Shown: positions 26,766 through 35,746 of the stretch, piece after piece | Numbering within the stretch: the stretch's first letter is position 1 | Layout: the number at the start of each line of letters is the position of its first letter | Assembly: GCA_945897805.1 (NCBI GenBank) | Contig: CAMDFX010000001.1 | Location: 62,001 to 126,000, forward strand | Source of the DNA: Chryseobacterium gleum | Lineage (GTDB): Bacteria; Bacteroidota; Bacteroidia; Flavobacteriales_D; Crocinitomicaceae | Length of the DNA stretch: 64,000 nucleotides | Reading direction: 5' to 3' | Program-made: the position numbers and the translations under genes | The notes under the pieces: model-generated | The model's input: the letters and a program-made list of their open reading frames with translations, nothing else | Database searches by the model: none | What the model was told of the DNA's origin: nothing

Positions 26766-28046
26766 ATGAAAATTATCATTCAAATAATAGCGCTAGTTTT
26801 TTGCGTTTCTGCACAAGCGCAAAAGGCAAACACCAAACTGTTTATCAATGGTTATCTGCATGTCGGAAATGGCAAAGTGATTGAAAAATCACTGGTTGGA
26901 ATTCAAGGCGACAAGATAATCTTGGTGAAAAATGCATTGGCATATACCATCAAAAAGGAAGATTGGGATACAATCATCGATATTTCAAATCAACACATCT
27001 ATCCTGGATTCGTTGCGCCAAATTCCACTTTGGGTTTGACAGAAATCGATGCCGTTAGAGCAACGAGAGATTTTTCGGAAGTGGGAATTTTCAATCCGCA
27101 TGTGCGCGCATTAATTGCATACAACGTGGAATCAAAAGTGATTGCCACTGTCAGAACAAATGGCGTTTTATTGACGCAAGCAACACCAAGAAGCGGACAA
27201 ATCTCTGGAACTTCAAGTGTGATGCATTTGGGCGGTTGGAATTGGGAAGACGCGGTTGCCAAAACAGACGATGGAATTCATGTAAATTGGCCACAAAGCA
27301 CGCAAGGTGGCGGATGGTGGGCAGAACCAGCGAGTAAAAAGCGAAATGAAAATTACGATATTCAAAGACAAGAATTGACACAATTTTTCAATTTATCGAA
27401 AGCGTATGCAAAAGCAAAAGAGCCTATTTTAGACTTGAGATTTGAAGCCATGAAAGCAACATTTTTAGGGAATAAAAGGGTTTATTTTCATGCCAATGAT
27501 ATTCAGCAATTGCTAGATGTTATTGATTTTGTGCACAATTTTGAAATTGCATTTCCTGTGATTGTGGGCGGTTATGATGCACATTTGGTTGCCCGACAAT
27601 TGAAAGATGCACAAATTCCGGTGATGCTTCCGCGTTTACACAGTTTACCAGAATTGGAAGAAGATGCGGTTGATTTGCCTTACAGATTGCCTTTTTTATT
27701 GCAATCAGCTGGGGTGAAATTTTGTTTGCAAAACGAAGGCGATATGGAAGCCATGAACGCAAGAAATTTACCTTTTTTAGCGGGAACAGCCATGTCTTGC
27801 GGTTTGACAGAAGAAGAAGCAATTCGCTCGATTAGTTTAAGTGCTTGCGAAATCATGGGCATGGAAAAGCAATTTGGTTCAATCGAAGAAGGTAAAATCG
27901 CCACACTTTTTGTCTCCAAAGGAAATGCTTTAGACATGCGCTCCAATTTTATTACTTCTATTTTGATGAATGGAAAATGGATTGATGTCACCAATACTCA
28001 AACCGAATTATTTAAAAAGTACAGCGATAAGTTGAGTGAAAAGTGA
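26766..28046 (+). CDS. Exported amidohydrolase-like protein without HxH
   Basis: A 426-residue protein with a signal peptide (1-18, VSAQAQ). It has the composite amidohydrolase fold: N-terminal beta-sandwich strands, YPGFVAPNSTLGLTEID where active enzymes have GxxDxHxH, and a C-terminal SIEEGKIATLFV that matches the family's closing strand. It is closely similar in layout to the first domain of the upstream protein (both have NSTLGL/NTNLGL-like text). The metal-binding residues seem absent, so it may be a structural or regulatory partner of the neighbouring enzyme. Same operon, 28-bp gap. Confidence 0.75.
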   Translation: MKIIIQIIALVFCVSAQAQKANTKLFINGYLHVGNGKVIEKSLVGIQGDKIILVKNALAYTIKKEDWDTIIDISNQHIYPGFVAPNSTLGLTEIDAVRATRDFSEVGIFNPHVRALIAYNVESKVIATVRTNGVLLTQATPRSGQISGTSSVMHLGGWNWEDAVAKTDDGIHVNWPQSTQGGGWWAEPASKKRNENYDIQRQELTQFFNLSKAYAKAKEPILDLRFEAMKATFLGNKRVYFHANDIQQLLDVIDFVHNFEIAFPVIVGGYDAHLVARQLKDAQIPVMLPRLHSLPELEEDAVDLPYRLPFLLQSAGVKFCLQNEGDMEAMNARNLPFLAGTAMSCGLTEEEAIRSISLSACEIMGMEKQFGSIEEGKIATLFVSKGNALDMRSNFITSILMNGKWIDVTNTQTELFKKYSDKLSEK

Positions 28047-28094
28047 TTGAGTTTTTCAATTTTTAAATATATGTAATTCAATATTTTAAGTCTT

Positions 28095-28135
28095 AAATCA
28101 TCAAAACTTGTAAATTTTGCAAGTTTTGATGATTT
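28095..28135 (+). terminator. 16-bp hairpin after the amidohydrolase operon
   Basis: A perfect 16-bp inverted repeat (28095-28110 with 28120-28135, AAATCATCAAAACTTG) has a 9-nt loop. Only a weak T tail (GTGTTT) follows. It probably terminates the amidohydrolase unit. Confidence 0.6.
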
Positions 28136-28251
28136 GTGTTTAAATGCTCATTTAGCTCCGCTTTCCAATTGCCTTTAAAACATTTTATCCGCATCTTTGT
28201 ACTTTAATTGTACTCGTTCATTTCTGACAAAAATCATTTTTCTTCAAACGC

Positions 28252-31200
28252 ATGAATCAAGCGGAATTTTTACAGCTTTTTAAAAAAAACAACCAAGTAG
28301 ATCAAATTGCTAATTCTTTGCAACAAGCTGAAATTCGGATTCATTTGAAAGGGTTGGTCGGTTCTTCACGTGCTGCAATAGCTTCTGCTGTAGCTAGTCA
28401 AGTCCCAGGAAATCATGTTTTTGTGTTGAGCGATAAAGAGGAAGCGGCGTATTTCCTAAATGATTTAGAGAATCTTTTCCCAAACGAAAAACACATCGTT
28501 TTTTATCCCGCCTCATATCGTTCTGCTTACCATTTTGAAGAAACAGACAACGCAAATGTGGTTTTGCGCGCTGAAGTATTGGAGAAAATTAACAACGGCA
28601 CAAATACTTGGATTGTCACATATCCGCAAGCGTTATTTGAAAAAATTCCAACGCAAAAAAAGCTGACTGAAAACACCTTGAAGGTCCAAAAAGGAAAAAC
28701 TTATTCCTTGGATTTTATGAATGAATTGTTGCTCGAATATGGTTTTGAAAGACTTGATTTTGTTTACGAGCCAGGACAATTTGCTATTCGAGGTGGAATT
28801 TTAGATGTTTTTTCATTTGCAAACGACCTGCCTTTTCGTGTAGAATTTTTTGGCGATGAAGTAGATTCAATTCGAACATTCGATCCTGTCGATCAGCTTT
28901 CTGTCAATAACCACGATTTTTTCAATATTATTCCCAACGTGCAACGCCATCTTATGCAAGACGGTTTTGGAACTTTTTTAGATTTCGTTGGAAAGCAAAG
29001 CACCCTTTGGGTTTCTTCCAATCAGTTAATTGTAAATATGTTGTCGAAAGAATACGACAAAGCAGTGAAGATTTATGAAGGACTCAATCACACCATCAAA
29101 CAAACAATTCCATCCGATTTATATACGCACAAAACAGAATGGCTAGAAAAATTGGAAGCTTTTTCGGTGGTGGAATGGGGACCAGATTTTTCATTCAAAC
29201 CAACTGTTGAAATTGCGTTTAAAGTTCAATCTCAACCTGCATTCAATAAGAATTTTGACTTGCTAAAAGAAGATTTATCCGCCAGAAAAAAAGCGGGTTT
29301 TACCAACTTGTTTTTCTCCAATCAACCAAAACAAATTGAACGCTTGTATTCTATTTTTGAGGATATTGGCGCGGATGTCGAATTCATTTCCATGCCAATC
29401 GCGTTGCATGAAGGTTTCATTTTTCAAGACATGAAATTGGTGTGCTATACGGATCATCAAATCTTTGAACGTTACCACCGTTTCAAACTGAAAGAAGGAT
29501 TTTCTCAAGCCAAACAAGCTTTGACCTTGAAGGAAATTTATAACCTTCAAAAAGGAGATTATGTAACACACATCGATCATGGTGTTGGGCAATTTTCTGG
29601 TTTACAAACAATTGATGTAAACGGAAAACCGCAAGAAGCCATTCGATTGATTTACAAAGATGGCGACGTTTTGTATGTCAGTATTCACTCTTTACACCGC
29701 ATTTCAAAATTCTCAGGAAAAGATGGTACTGCGCCTAAAATGAATAAATTAGGAACGCAAACTTGGACAACCCTCAAAAATAAAACCAAAACGAAAATCA
29801 AAGAAATTGCCTTTGATTTAATTCAACTTTACGCCAAACGAAAATCACAGCCAGGTTTTGCATTTATGCCTGATACTTATCTGCAAAATGAATTGGAAGC
29901 ATCTTTCATGTATGAAGATACGCCAGACCAATTGAAAACCACGCAAGCAATTAAAGAAGACATGGAATCGCCCACACCGATGGATCGCTTGGTTTGCGGT
30001 GATGTTGGTTTTGGCAAAACAGAATTGGCTATTCGCGCTGCTTTCAAGGCGGTTACGGACAGTAAACAAGTAGCGATTTTGGTTCCAACAACGATTTTAT
30101 GTCATCAACATTACAGAAGTTTTAGCGAGCGATTGAAAGATTTTCCAGTGACTGTTGACTACATAAATCGTTTCAAAAGTGCGAAACAAGTTACAGAAAC
30201 GTTGAGAAAAGTGGCGGCTGGCGAAATCGATATTTTGGTTGGAACGCATAAAATTGTTGGTGAAAAAGTCAAATTCAAAGATTTAGGCTTGATGATAATC
30301 GACGAAGAGCAAAAATTTGGCGTGGCGGTAAAAGACAAATTGAAAACAATGAAAGTGACTGTTGATACCTTGACTTTAACAGCAACTCCGATTCCACGGA
30401 CGCTGCAATTTTCGCTCATGGGCGCACGAGATTTGAGCATCATCAATACGCCACCACCCAATCGACAGCCTGTTTTGACAGAAGTGATTCAGTTCAACGA
30501 GGAAGCGATTCGCGATGCGATTGCGTATGAAGTGAGCCGCGGCGGACAAGTGTATTTTGTGAACAATAGATTGCAAAATATCAAAGAGGTTTCTGGCATG
30601 ATTCAGCGTTTGTGCCCCGGCGTGCGTGTGGGAATCGGTCACGGACAAATGGACGGAAAACAGCTTGAAAAAATCATGATGGATTTCATTCAGGGCGAAT
30701 ATGACGTGCTGCTCGCAACTACGATTATCGAATCTGGAATTGATATTTCCAATGCAAATACAATGATTATCAATAATGCGCAAAATTTTGGTTTGAGTGA
30801 TTTGCACCAATTGCGCGGTCGTGTTGGGCGTTCTAATAAAAAAGCATTCTGCTATTTGATTGCGCCAAAATACCACGAAATGACATCCGAAGCCAGAAAA
30901 AGATTGGAAGCATTGATTCAGTTCTCAGATTTAGGAGCTGGATTCAATATTGCGATGAAAGATTTGGACATTCGTGGGGCAGGGAATTTATTGGGTGGCG
31001 AACAAAGTGGATTCATTGCCGACATTGGTTTTGAGATGTATCAAAAGATCTTGAATGAAGCAATGGAGGAATTGCGTGAGTCAGAATTCAAAGATTTATT
31101 TGCAGAAAGAAATACAGATCAATTTGTCAATTTCGTTAAAGATTGTGTGATTGAAACTGATTTAGAAATCAGAATTCCAGATGATTATGTGAATAATGTC

Positions 31201-31587
31201 GCTGAACGATTGAGTTTGTATCAAAAATTAGACAGTTTAGAAAACCAAGAAGCGTTGGATAAATACGGACAAACTTTAATTGATCGTTTCGGACCTTTGC
31301 CTCGCACCGTAAAAGAATTGTTTCGTTCATTTGAATTGCGTTGGTTGGCCCAAGATTTGGGAATCGAAAGGTTGGTGATGAAATCTGGTTCAATGGTTTG
31401 CTACTTCATTTCAAATCCACAATCGCCATTTTACGATTCAGGTATTTTTCAGCATGTATTGAAATACATCCAAAGCAATCCGAAAGATTGTAAATTGAGT
31501 GAAAAAAACGACAAATTACGCTTGTTATATAGCCATGTGATGACAATTGATCAAGCGGTGAAAAGATTGAACGAGATTGTGGAGTAG
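28252..31587 (+). CDS. mfd: Transcription-repair coupling factor Mfd
   Basis: An 1111-residue superfamily 2 translocase that removes RNA polymerase stalled at DNA lesions and recruits UvrA. The N-terminal UvrB-like module includes FVYEPGQFAIRGGILDVFSF (about 163-182). The RNA-polymerase-interacting domain has GDYVTHIDHGVGQF (about 436-449). The translocase shows Walker A GDVGFGKTE (about 583-591), DEEQ box (about 684), TATPIPRTLQFSLMGARDLS and the motif VI region QLRGRVGRS. The C-terminal TRCF domain is present. Length matches the family. A MITE-like element begins only 5 bp after the stop. Confidence 0.96.
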   Translation: MNQAEFLQLFKKNNQVDQIANSLQQAEIRIHLKGLVGSSRAAIASAVASQVPGNHVFVLSDKEEAAYFLNDLENLFPNEKHIVFYPASYRSAYHFEETDNANVVLRAEVLEKINNGTNTWIVTYPQALFEKIPTQKKLTENTLKVQKGKTYSLDFMNELLLEYGFERLDFVYEPGQFAIRGGILDVFSFANDLPFRVEFFGDEVDSIRTFDPVDQLSVNNHDFFNIIPNVQRHLMQDGFGTFLDFVGKQSTLWVSSNQLIVNMLSKEYDKAVKIYEGLNHTIKQTIPSDLYTHKTEWLEKLEAFSVVEWGPDFSFKPTVEIAFKVQSQPAFNKNFDLLKEDLSARKKAGFTNLFFSNQPKQIERLYSIFEDIGADVEFISMPIALHEGFIFQDMKLVCYTDHQIFERYHRFKLKEGFSQAKQALTLKEIYNLQKGDYVTHIDHGVGQFSGLQTIDVNGKPQEAIRLIYKDGDVLYVSIHSLHRISKFSGKDGTAPKMNKLGTQTWTTLKNKTKTKIKEIAFDLIQLYAKRKSQPGFAFMPDTYLQNELEASFMYEDTPDQLKTTQAIKEDMESPTPMDRLVCGDVGFGKTELAIRAAFKAVTDSKQVAILVPTTILCHQHYRSFSERLKDFPVTVDYINRFKSAKQVTETLRKVAAGEIDILVGTHKIVGEKVKFKDLGLMIIDEEQKFGVAVKDKLKTMKVTVDTLTLTATPIPRTLQFSLMGARDLSIINTPPPNRQPVLTEVIQFNEEAIRDAIAYEVSRGGQVYFVNNRLQNIKEVSGMIQRLCPGVRVGIGHGQMDGKQLEKIMMDFIQGEYDVLLATTIIESGIDISNANTMIINNAQNFGLSDLHQLRGRVGRSNKKAFCYLIAPKYHEMTSEARKRLEALIQFSDLGAGFNIAMKDLDIRGAGNLLGGEQSGFIADIGFEMYQKILNEAMEELRESEFKDLFAERNTDQFVNFVKDCVIETDLEIRIPDDYVNNVAERLSLYQKLDSLENQEALDKYGQTLIDRFGPLPRTVKELFRSFELRWLAQDLGIERLVMKSGSMVCYFISNPQSPFYDSGIFQHVLKYIQSNPKDCKLSEKNDKLRLLYSHVMTIDQAVKRLNEIVE

Positions 31588-31887
31588 TAGTAACCTGAGT
31601 TCGATTATTAAAACAAAGTCAAAATTAATTTAGCGACTTGGTTGCTAGGCATATTTTATAAGGGATAACGAGTTGTCATGTTAAAATCTAACGAAGGAAA
31701 CAAGTTGTTAAATTAAGCAAGAAATACGCAAGTTCACCAATAAAAAGCAATCTACTTCCCTTTTTTGCACCGAAATATCTCGATATTCCGATTTAAAAAA
31801 TTTCGTATCTCAATATTTATAGGTGTTTTGACACCGCGTAGGAGCAGCCACGAATTGAAAGTTTGAATAATCGAACTCAGGTTAGTA
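31588..31887. mobile_element. MITE-like element with 5-bp target duplication
   Basis: A 290-bp element (31593-31882) ends in 22-bp inverted repeats: ACCTGAGTTCGATTATTAAA at the left and its complement at 31861-31882, 21 of 22 bases matching over the full arm. It is flanked by TAGTA at 31588-31592 and TAGTA at 31883-31887, a clear target-site duplication. It contains no transposase. The nearby stretch 31883-32086 is AT-rich and empty of genes. Confidence 0.82.
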
Positions 31888-32056
31888 AGGTAATGGTTTT
31901 TTTTGTAAATCGGAAACAACAAAAAAGATACCAATTGATTTTAATCTTAAAAAGAATACAATAACTTGGAAAAATATGGCAGGGTTGAGAGATGAACTTA
32001 TCCATGAAAAACGGAAATATTATCATCATCCAAAGACAAAATCGTGCAAGCAAATC

Positions 32057-32085
32057 CCTAATGCCTATTGCCTATTGCCCAAATC
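32057..32085. repeat. CCTAATGCCTATTGCC tract
   Basis: Short tandem-like units (CCCTAATG, CCTATTG, CCTATTG, CCCAAA) lie just after the SDR gene. A related tract lies on the other side of the SDR-DUF2805 pair (33140-33200). Confidence 0.45.
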
Positions 32086-32086
32086 C

Positions 32087-32770
32087 TCATCTCAACACAT
32101 TCATTCCCCCATCAACCGCTAAAATCTGCCCAGTAATCCAGCTTGATTTGTCCGACAATAAGAAAGTTACCGCATCCGCCAATTCAGTTGCTGTTCCAAC
32201 TTTACGCATCGGATTTCTTTTCTGTGAAGCTTCGATTTTTTCAGGCGAATTCAATAACTTTTCGCCCAAAGGCGTGTCGGTCAATGAAGGCGCAATACAA
32301 TTTACGCGAATCATTGTTGCGTATTCTGCAGCCAAAGCTTTAGTCAATCCTTCAATAGCGCCTTTCGCCATGGAAATAGAAGCGTGAAAAGGCATTCCAA
32401 CGGCAACGGCAACAGTGCTCATCAAAACGATACTTGCTGATTCACTGCTTTTTAAGTTAGGAAAATAGGCTTGAATAAAAGCAATTGCGCCCAAACTATT
32501 GATTTGATAATCACGCAAAAAATCAGCTTCGCTCAAACGGTGAAAAGGTTTCAAATTGATTGTACCAGGAAAATAAACCAATCCGTCAATTGTTCCTTCG
32601 ATTTTAGGAAAAGTGTTGAAATCGTATTTTTCGATGGTGTAAAATTCATCGTATTCAAAGCTTTCTGTTTTGGTTGAAATTCCAATCACTTTGTGACCTG
32701 CTGCTTGCAATTGTCTCGCACTTTCTTGCGCCATTTTGCTTGATGCTCCTGCAAATAAATATGTTTTCAT
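32087..32770 (-). CDS. SDR-family protein lacking the catalytic tyrosine
   Basis: A 227-residue Rossmann-fold protein of the short-chain dehydrogenase superfamily. The nucleotide-binding loop is FAGASSKMAQ (about 6-15, changed from the usual TGxxxGIG), then NSLGA, a serine in VLMSTVAV and the C-terminal GQILAVDGGM. Where YxxxK is expected the sequence reads ISMAK (about 151-155): lysine is kept but tyrosine is isoleucine. I recall a flavobacterial SDR group with the same change, often near DUF2805 and photolyase/cryptochrome genes. The start overlaps the DUF2805 stop by 4 bp (ATGA). Activity as a normal oxidoreductase is doubtful. Confidence 0.75.
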   Translation of the reverse strand: MKTYLFAGASSKMAQESARQLQAAGHKVIGISTKTESFEYDEFYTIEKYDFNTFPKIEGTIDGLVYFPGTINLKPFHRLSEADFLRDYQINSLGAIAFIQAYFPNLKSSESASIVLMSTVAVAVGMPFHASISMAKGAIEGLTKALAAEYATMIRVNCIAPSLTDTPLGEKLLNSPEKIEASQKRNPMRKVGTATELADAVTFLLSDKSSWITGQILAVDGGMNVLR

Positions 32771-33123
32771 CGTTTCGATATTTTGTTGTTTGTGATTGTT
32801 CGTTGCAAGTTACACTTGAATCTATTGATTTCAGAAGACCGCGTTTTGGCATGTTTGGTTTTGCAATTTTCTACTCTTTTGCGCCACAATTTGTAACTGC
32901 TAAATTTCAAATTATTTTTCATCAACGCTTTCACATCAGCCTCTTTCAAGCCAAATTGATATTCGATTGCATCAAAAGGTGTTCTGTCTTCCCAAGCCAT
33001 TTCGATGATGCGATCCACGTCCATTTCCGATAATTCTGAACTTTCTTCTTCGTCAGCCTTCATATCCATATAAGCCATCGGAGAAGGCAAATCACTGTAA
33101 TAACAATATAAATTCTCGCTCAT
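32767..33123 (-). CDS. DUF2805 / TIGR03643-type protein
   Basis: A 118-residue protein. The core LSEMDVDRIIEMAWEDRTPF, then DAIEYQFGLKEADVKALM and SSYKLWRKRV is the signature I associate with TIGR03643 (DUF2805), where the segment looks like a helix-turn-helix. The C-terminus is very basic. No function is established; these genes are often found next to photolyase-cryptochrome and SDR genes, and here the SDR gene follows with a 4-bp overlap. Confidence 0.8.
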   Translation of the reverse strand: MSENLYCYYSDLPSPMAYMDMKADEEESSELSEMDVDRIIEMAWEDRTPFDAIEYQFGLKEADVKALMKNNLKFSSYKLWRKRVENCKTKHAKTRSSEINRFKCNLQRTITNNKISKR

Positions 33124-33139
33124 TTTAAAATCTTCGCAT

Positions 33140-33200
33140 AAATTCCTAATCCCTGCGGCCTAAATCCTAGTGCCTAAACCCTATTGCCTGACTTACCCAA
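33140..33200. repeat. CCTAAAnCC-type degenerate tract
   Basis: Units such as TTCCTAATCCCTG, GCCTAAATCC, TAGTGCCTAAACCC and TATTGCCTGAC follow one another upstream of the DUF2805 gene. It is similar to the tract at 32057-32085. Confidence 0.45.
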
Positions 33201-33263
33201 TTCCTAAATATACAGACAATCAAAAGACAAAATTGTTCACCTTTTCCACCAAATATAAATCCT

Positions 33264-33271
33264 TACTTTTG
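33264..33271 (+). promoter_or_regulatory. Promoter of lipB
   Basis: An exact TAnnTTTG match (TACTTTTG) lies 15 nt before the ATG at 33287. Confidence 0.6.
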
Positions 33272-33286
33272 TAGAAATATTTTGCG

Positions 33287-33979
33287 ATGACAACGGTGCA
33301 GTATAAAAATTTGGGATTAATCGATTACAAGGAAGCTTGGGATTTACAAGAACAAATTTTCGCTGAAAACATTCAACGTAAAATCAACATTCGCAACGGA
33401 GTAGAAGCGCTTCCGACAGAAAATCAAGTGCTTTTTTGTCAGCATCCTCATGTGTACACGCTTGGAAAAAGCGGTTCTTTAGACAATTTGTTATTAGATG
33501 AGAAAGGCTTAAAAAGTAATCGCGCAACATTTTATAAAATCAATCGTGGCGGCGATATTACCTATCACGGTCCGGGACAATTGGTAGTTTATCCGATATT
33601 GGATTTGGATTATTTTTTCACTGATATCCACAAATATTTGCGTTTTCTCGAAGAAGCAGTCATTCTCACTTTGGCTGAATATGGAGTTATTGGCGGCCGC
33701 TACGATGGATACACAGGCGTTTGGATTGAACCTGAAGGAGAAAATGCCAGAAAAATTTGCGCGTTAGGTGTAAAATGTTCACGCTGGGTAACTATGCATG
33801 GTATCGGATTTAATATAAATAGCGACTTATCTTATTTTAATCACATAGTTCCTTGCGGAATTGATGATAAAGCTGTAACTTCCATGCAGAAAGAGTTGGG
33901 TGTGGCTTTGGATTTCGAAGAAGTTGCAGCCGTTTTTAAAGAAAAATTAGCGCAACAATTTAATTTTCAGTATGTCTAA
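33287..33979 (+). CDS. lipB: Octanoyltransferase LipB
   Basis: A 230-residue cysteine/lysine-dyad acyltransferase that moves octanoyl from acyl-carrier protein to lipoyl domains. It shows RGGDITYHGPGQLV (87-100), RKICALG with catalytic K156, MHGIGFN and the catalytic C190 in VPCGI; the spacing of 34 between K and C equals that of known LipB proteins. It fits the presence of a 2-oxoacid dehydrogenase E1 in the same window. The 3' end overlaps the next gene by 8 bp. Length and motifs are standard. Confidence 0.94.
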   Translation: MTTVQYKNLGLIDYKEAWDLQEQIFAENIQRKINIRNGVEALPTENQVLFCQHPHVYTLGKSGSLDNLLLDEKGLKSNRATFYKINRGGDITYHGPGQLVVYPILDLDYFFTDIHKYLRFLEEAVILTLAEYGVIGGRYDGYTGVWIEPEGENARKICALGVKCSRWVTMHGIGFNINSDLSYFNHIVPCGIDDKAVTSMQKELGVALDFEEVAAVFKEKLAQQFNFQYV

Positions 33980-35219
33980 AACTCCATCCAAACTGCGAAA
34001 TTGGATTCGTAAATTTTCACGAATCACCCTTTTTACATTGCTTTTTCTTGTGATTACTGCGAATTTATTTATCATTCTTTCAGGAAGATTTTATTTGTAC
34101 AAAGGCATTGCGAGTACTTATCTAAAAGGAAAATCGGGTCCTGGAATTTACGATAAGGACGTTTTTGTATACTCGACCATCAAACATTCCGATGACGTTT
34201 TCAAATGGAAGAAATCAAAACGGCACTTTTCTTTGACTCCGGACGAAACGAAATACATGGAAAATTTAGAAACTTCATCTTTTCTGGTTTTTCAAGGCGA
34301 TTCATTGATTTTTGAAAAATATTGGGGCGAACATCAAAAAGAAACAGTTTCAAATTGCTTTTCTGCTGCCAAAACATTTGTTTCCTTGTTGGTCGGAATT
34401 GCCATTGACGAGGGGGACATCAAAAGTTTGGATGAGCCAGTTGGAACTTATATTCCTGAATTCAAAGAAGGGGCAAAAAACAAAATTACAGTCAGACATT
34501 TATTGCTGATGTCATCAGGATTAGATTGGGGAGAAAGCGGAAAAAATCCTTTATCAGACAACGCTGAATCTTATTATGGCACTGATTTATACGGATTAGT
34601 AACGAGTCAAAAAGTGATTGAAAAACCAGGTGTGAGATTCAATTACCAAAGCGGAAATTCCCAGTTATTGGCTTTCATAATCGAGAAAGCAACAGGGGCT
34701 GATTTGTCGGATTACGCCTACAACAAAATTTGGTCAAAAATCGGCACAGAACATGATGCTTATTGGAGTTTAGACAAAGAAAATGGCGCTGAAAAAGCAT
34801 TTTGTTGCTTGTATGGAACTTCCAGGGATTTTGGTCGCTTGGGAAAATTGATTTTGCAAGAAGGAAAATGGAATGGCAAACAACTTGTGCCACTTTGGTA
34901 CATGAAGGAAATGGTGAAAACGCCAGCCATGAAGACCAAAGAGAGAATTCCAAATTACAGATACGGATTGCACATTTGGACTTTCACAGGCGGAGCGACT
35001 CCAGTTTATTATTGTCGCGGAATTTTGGGACAATACATTTTGTCGATTCCTTCCAAAAACTTGGTGATTGTGCGCACAGGTTCTAAAAGAACCCTAGATT
35101 TCGTTTTACCTGAAAAAATGAAAAATGATCCCGTTTATTTGAAAAAGTACGAACGCATTTTGGGCCATCCAACAGATATTATGAAATATATTGCGATAGG
35201 AAAAAGAATGATAAAATGA
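33972..35219 (+). CDS. Membrane-anchored serine hydrolase (beta-lactamase/class C family)
   Basis: A 415-residue protein with a membrane helix (about 18-38) and a periplasmic serine hydrolase domain. The SxxK motif is SAAK (131-134); Y225 in NYQSGN is the probable general base, and TGG-like text appears at FTGGATPVY near 337-345. It resembles the esterase/6-aminohexanoate-hydrolase branch rather than true class C beta-lactamases. Substrate is unknown. It overlaps lipB by 8 bp, which suggests co-transcription without an evident functional link. Confidence 0.82.
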   Translation: MSKTPSKLRNWIRKFSRITLFTLLFLVITANLFIILSGRFYLYKGIASTYLKGKSGPGIYDKDVFVYSTIKHSDDVFKWKKSKRHFSLTPDETKYMENLETSSFLVFQGDSLIFEKYWGEHQKETVSNCFSAAKTFVSLLVGIAIDEGDIKSLDEPVGTYIPEFKEGAKNKITVRHLLLMSSGLDWGESGKNPLSDNAESYYGTDLYGLVTSQKVIEKPGVRFNYQSGNSQLLAFIIEKATGADLSDYAYNKIWSKIGTEHDAYWSLDKENGAEKAFCCLYGTSRDFGRLGKLILQEGKWNGKQLVPLWYMKEMVKTPAMKTKERIPNYRYGLHIWTFTGGATPVYYCRGILGQYILSIPSKNLVIVRTGSKRTLDFVLPEKMKNDPVYLKKYERILGHPTDIMKYIAIGKRMIK

Positions 35220-35303
35220 TTGAATTTTCTTCAATAATATTCATTTTGATTATCAGATTATCCCCGTAAATTTATAGTCAGCACCTCAAAATAAATAAAT
35301 CCC

Positions 35304-35311
35304 TAAATTTG
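35304..35311 (+). promoter_or_regulatory. Promoter of the 136-aa gene
   Basis: An exact TAnnTTTG match (TAAATTTG) lies 24 nt before the ATG at 35336. Confidence 0.6.
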
Positions 35312-35335
35312 CACTTTATCTGAAATAAAATCAAA

Positions 35336-35746
35336 ATGCGCGAAGAACTATTAGGGCCAAAAGTAGAGAATGTAGCCGTTGCAGTTGTGCAACAATTTGG
35401 AGAAGAAAATCATCCGATTTACAATACTTATCTGATCAATCTGCGTGATGATATCATGGAAGGAATCATTATTACCAGCAATGGTTACGGTGAAAATGTA
35501 GCGACTGGCGAGAAAATAAAAACTTCGATGTTGCGTCATTGTATGGAAATTCTTTTGCCCAATGAAGCAGCGCGCGTTGAACCAATAATGGAAGATGTTT
35601 TTGGATTGACCAACGAATATTGGGTTAGTTTTTGGGTCAACGACACAATGTACGACAAAAAATTCATTTTTCTTCCAGAAACAATTCAAGAAAAAAACAT
35701 GAAATTGATACCAATTTTAGGACTCAAAGGCATCATCATCCAATGA
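35336..35746 (+). CDS. Conserved hypothetical protein, 136 aa
   Basis: A soluble protein of 136 residues. The pattern NTYLINLRDD.MEGIIITSNGYG, then KTSMLRHCMEILLP and EYWVSFWVNDTMYDKKFIF is typical of a widespread Bacteroidota family that is sometimes mislabelled as a phenylalanyl-tRNA synthetase subunit. I see no catalytic motif and no reason to accept that label. Its stop overlaps the start of the next lipoprotein gene by 4 bp (ATGA), so the two are translated together. Confidence 0.75.
   Translation: MREELLGPKVENVAVAVVQQFGEENHPIYNTYLINLRDDIMEGIIITSNGYGENVATGEKIKTSMLRHCMEILLPNEAARVEPIMEDVFGLTNEYWVSFWVNDTMYDKKFIFLPETIQEKNMKLIPILGLKGIIIQ

Noticed and set aside
31593-31882. Assigning the MITE to a named IS family
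   Set aside because: The ends look like those of an IS, but I could not match them to a family with certainty.
31752-31934. 60-residue open frame in the MITE
   Set aside because: It runs across the right terminal repeat and beyond it; no transposase similarity is seen.
31992-32387. 131-residue plus-strand frame opposite the SDR gene
   Set aside because: Antisense shadow; the minus strand encodes a clear Rossmann-fold protein.
35336-35746. Phenylalanyl-tRNA synthetase subunit label for the 136-aa protein
   Set aside because: No synthetase motif is present; the label seen for such proteins appears to be a misannotation.
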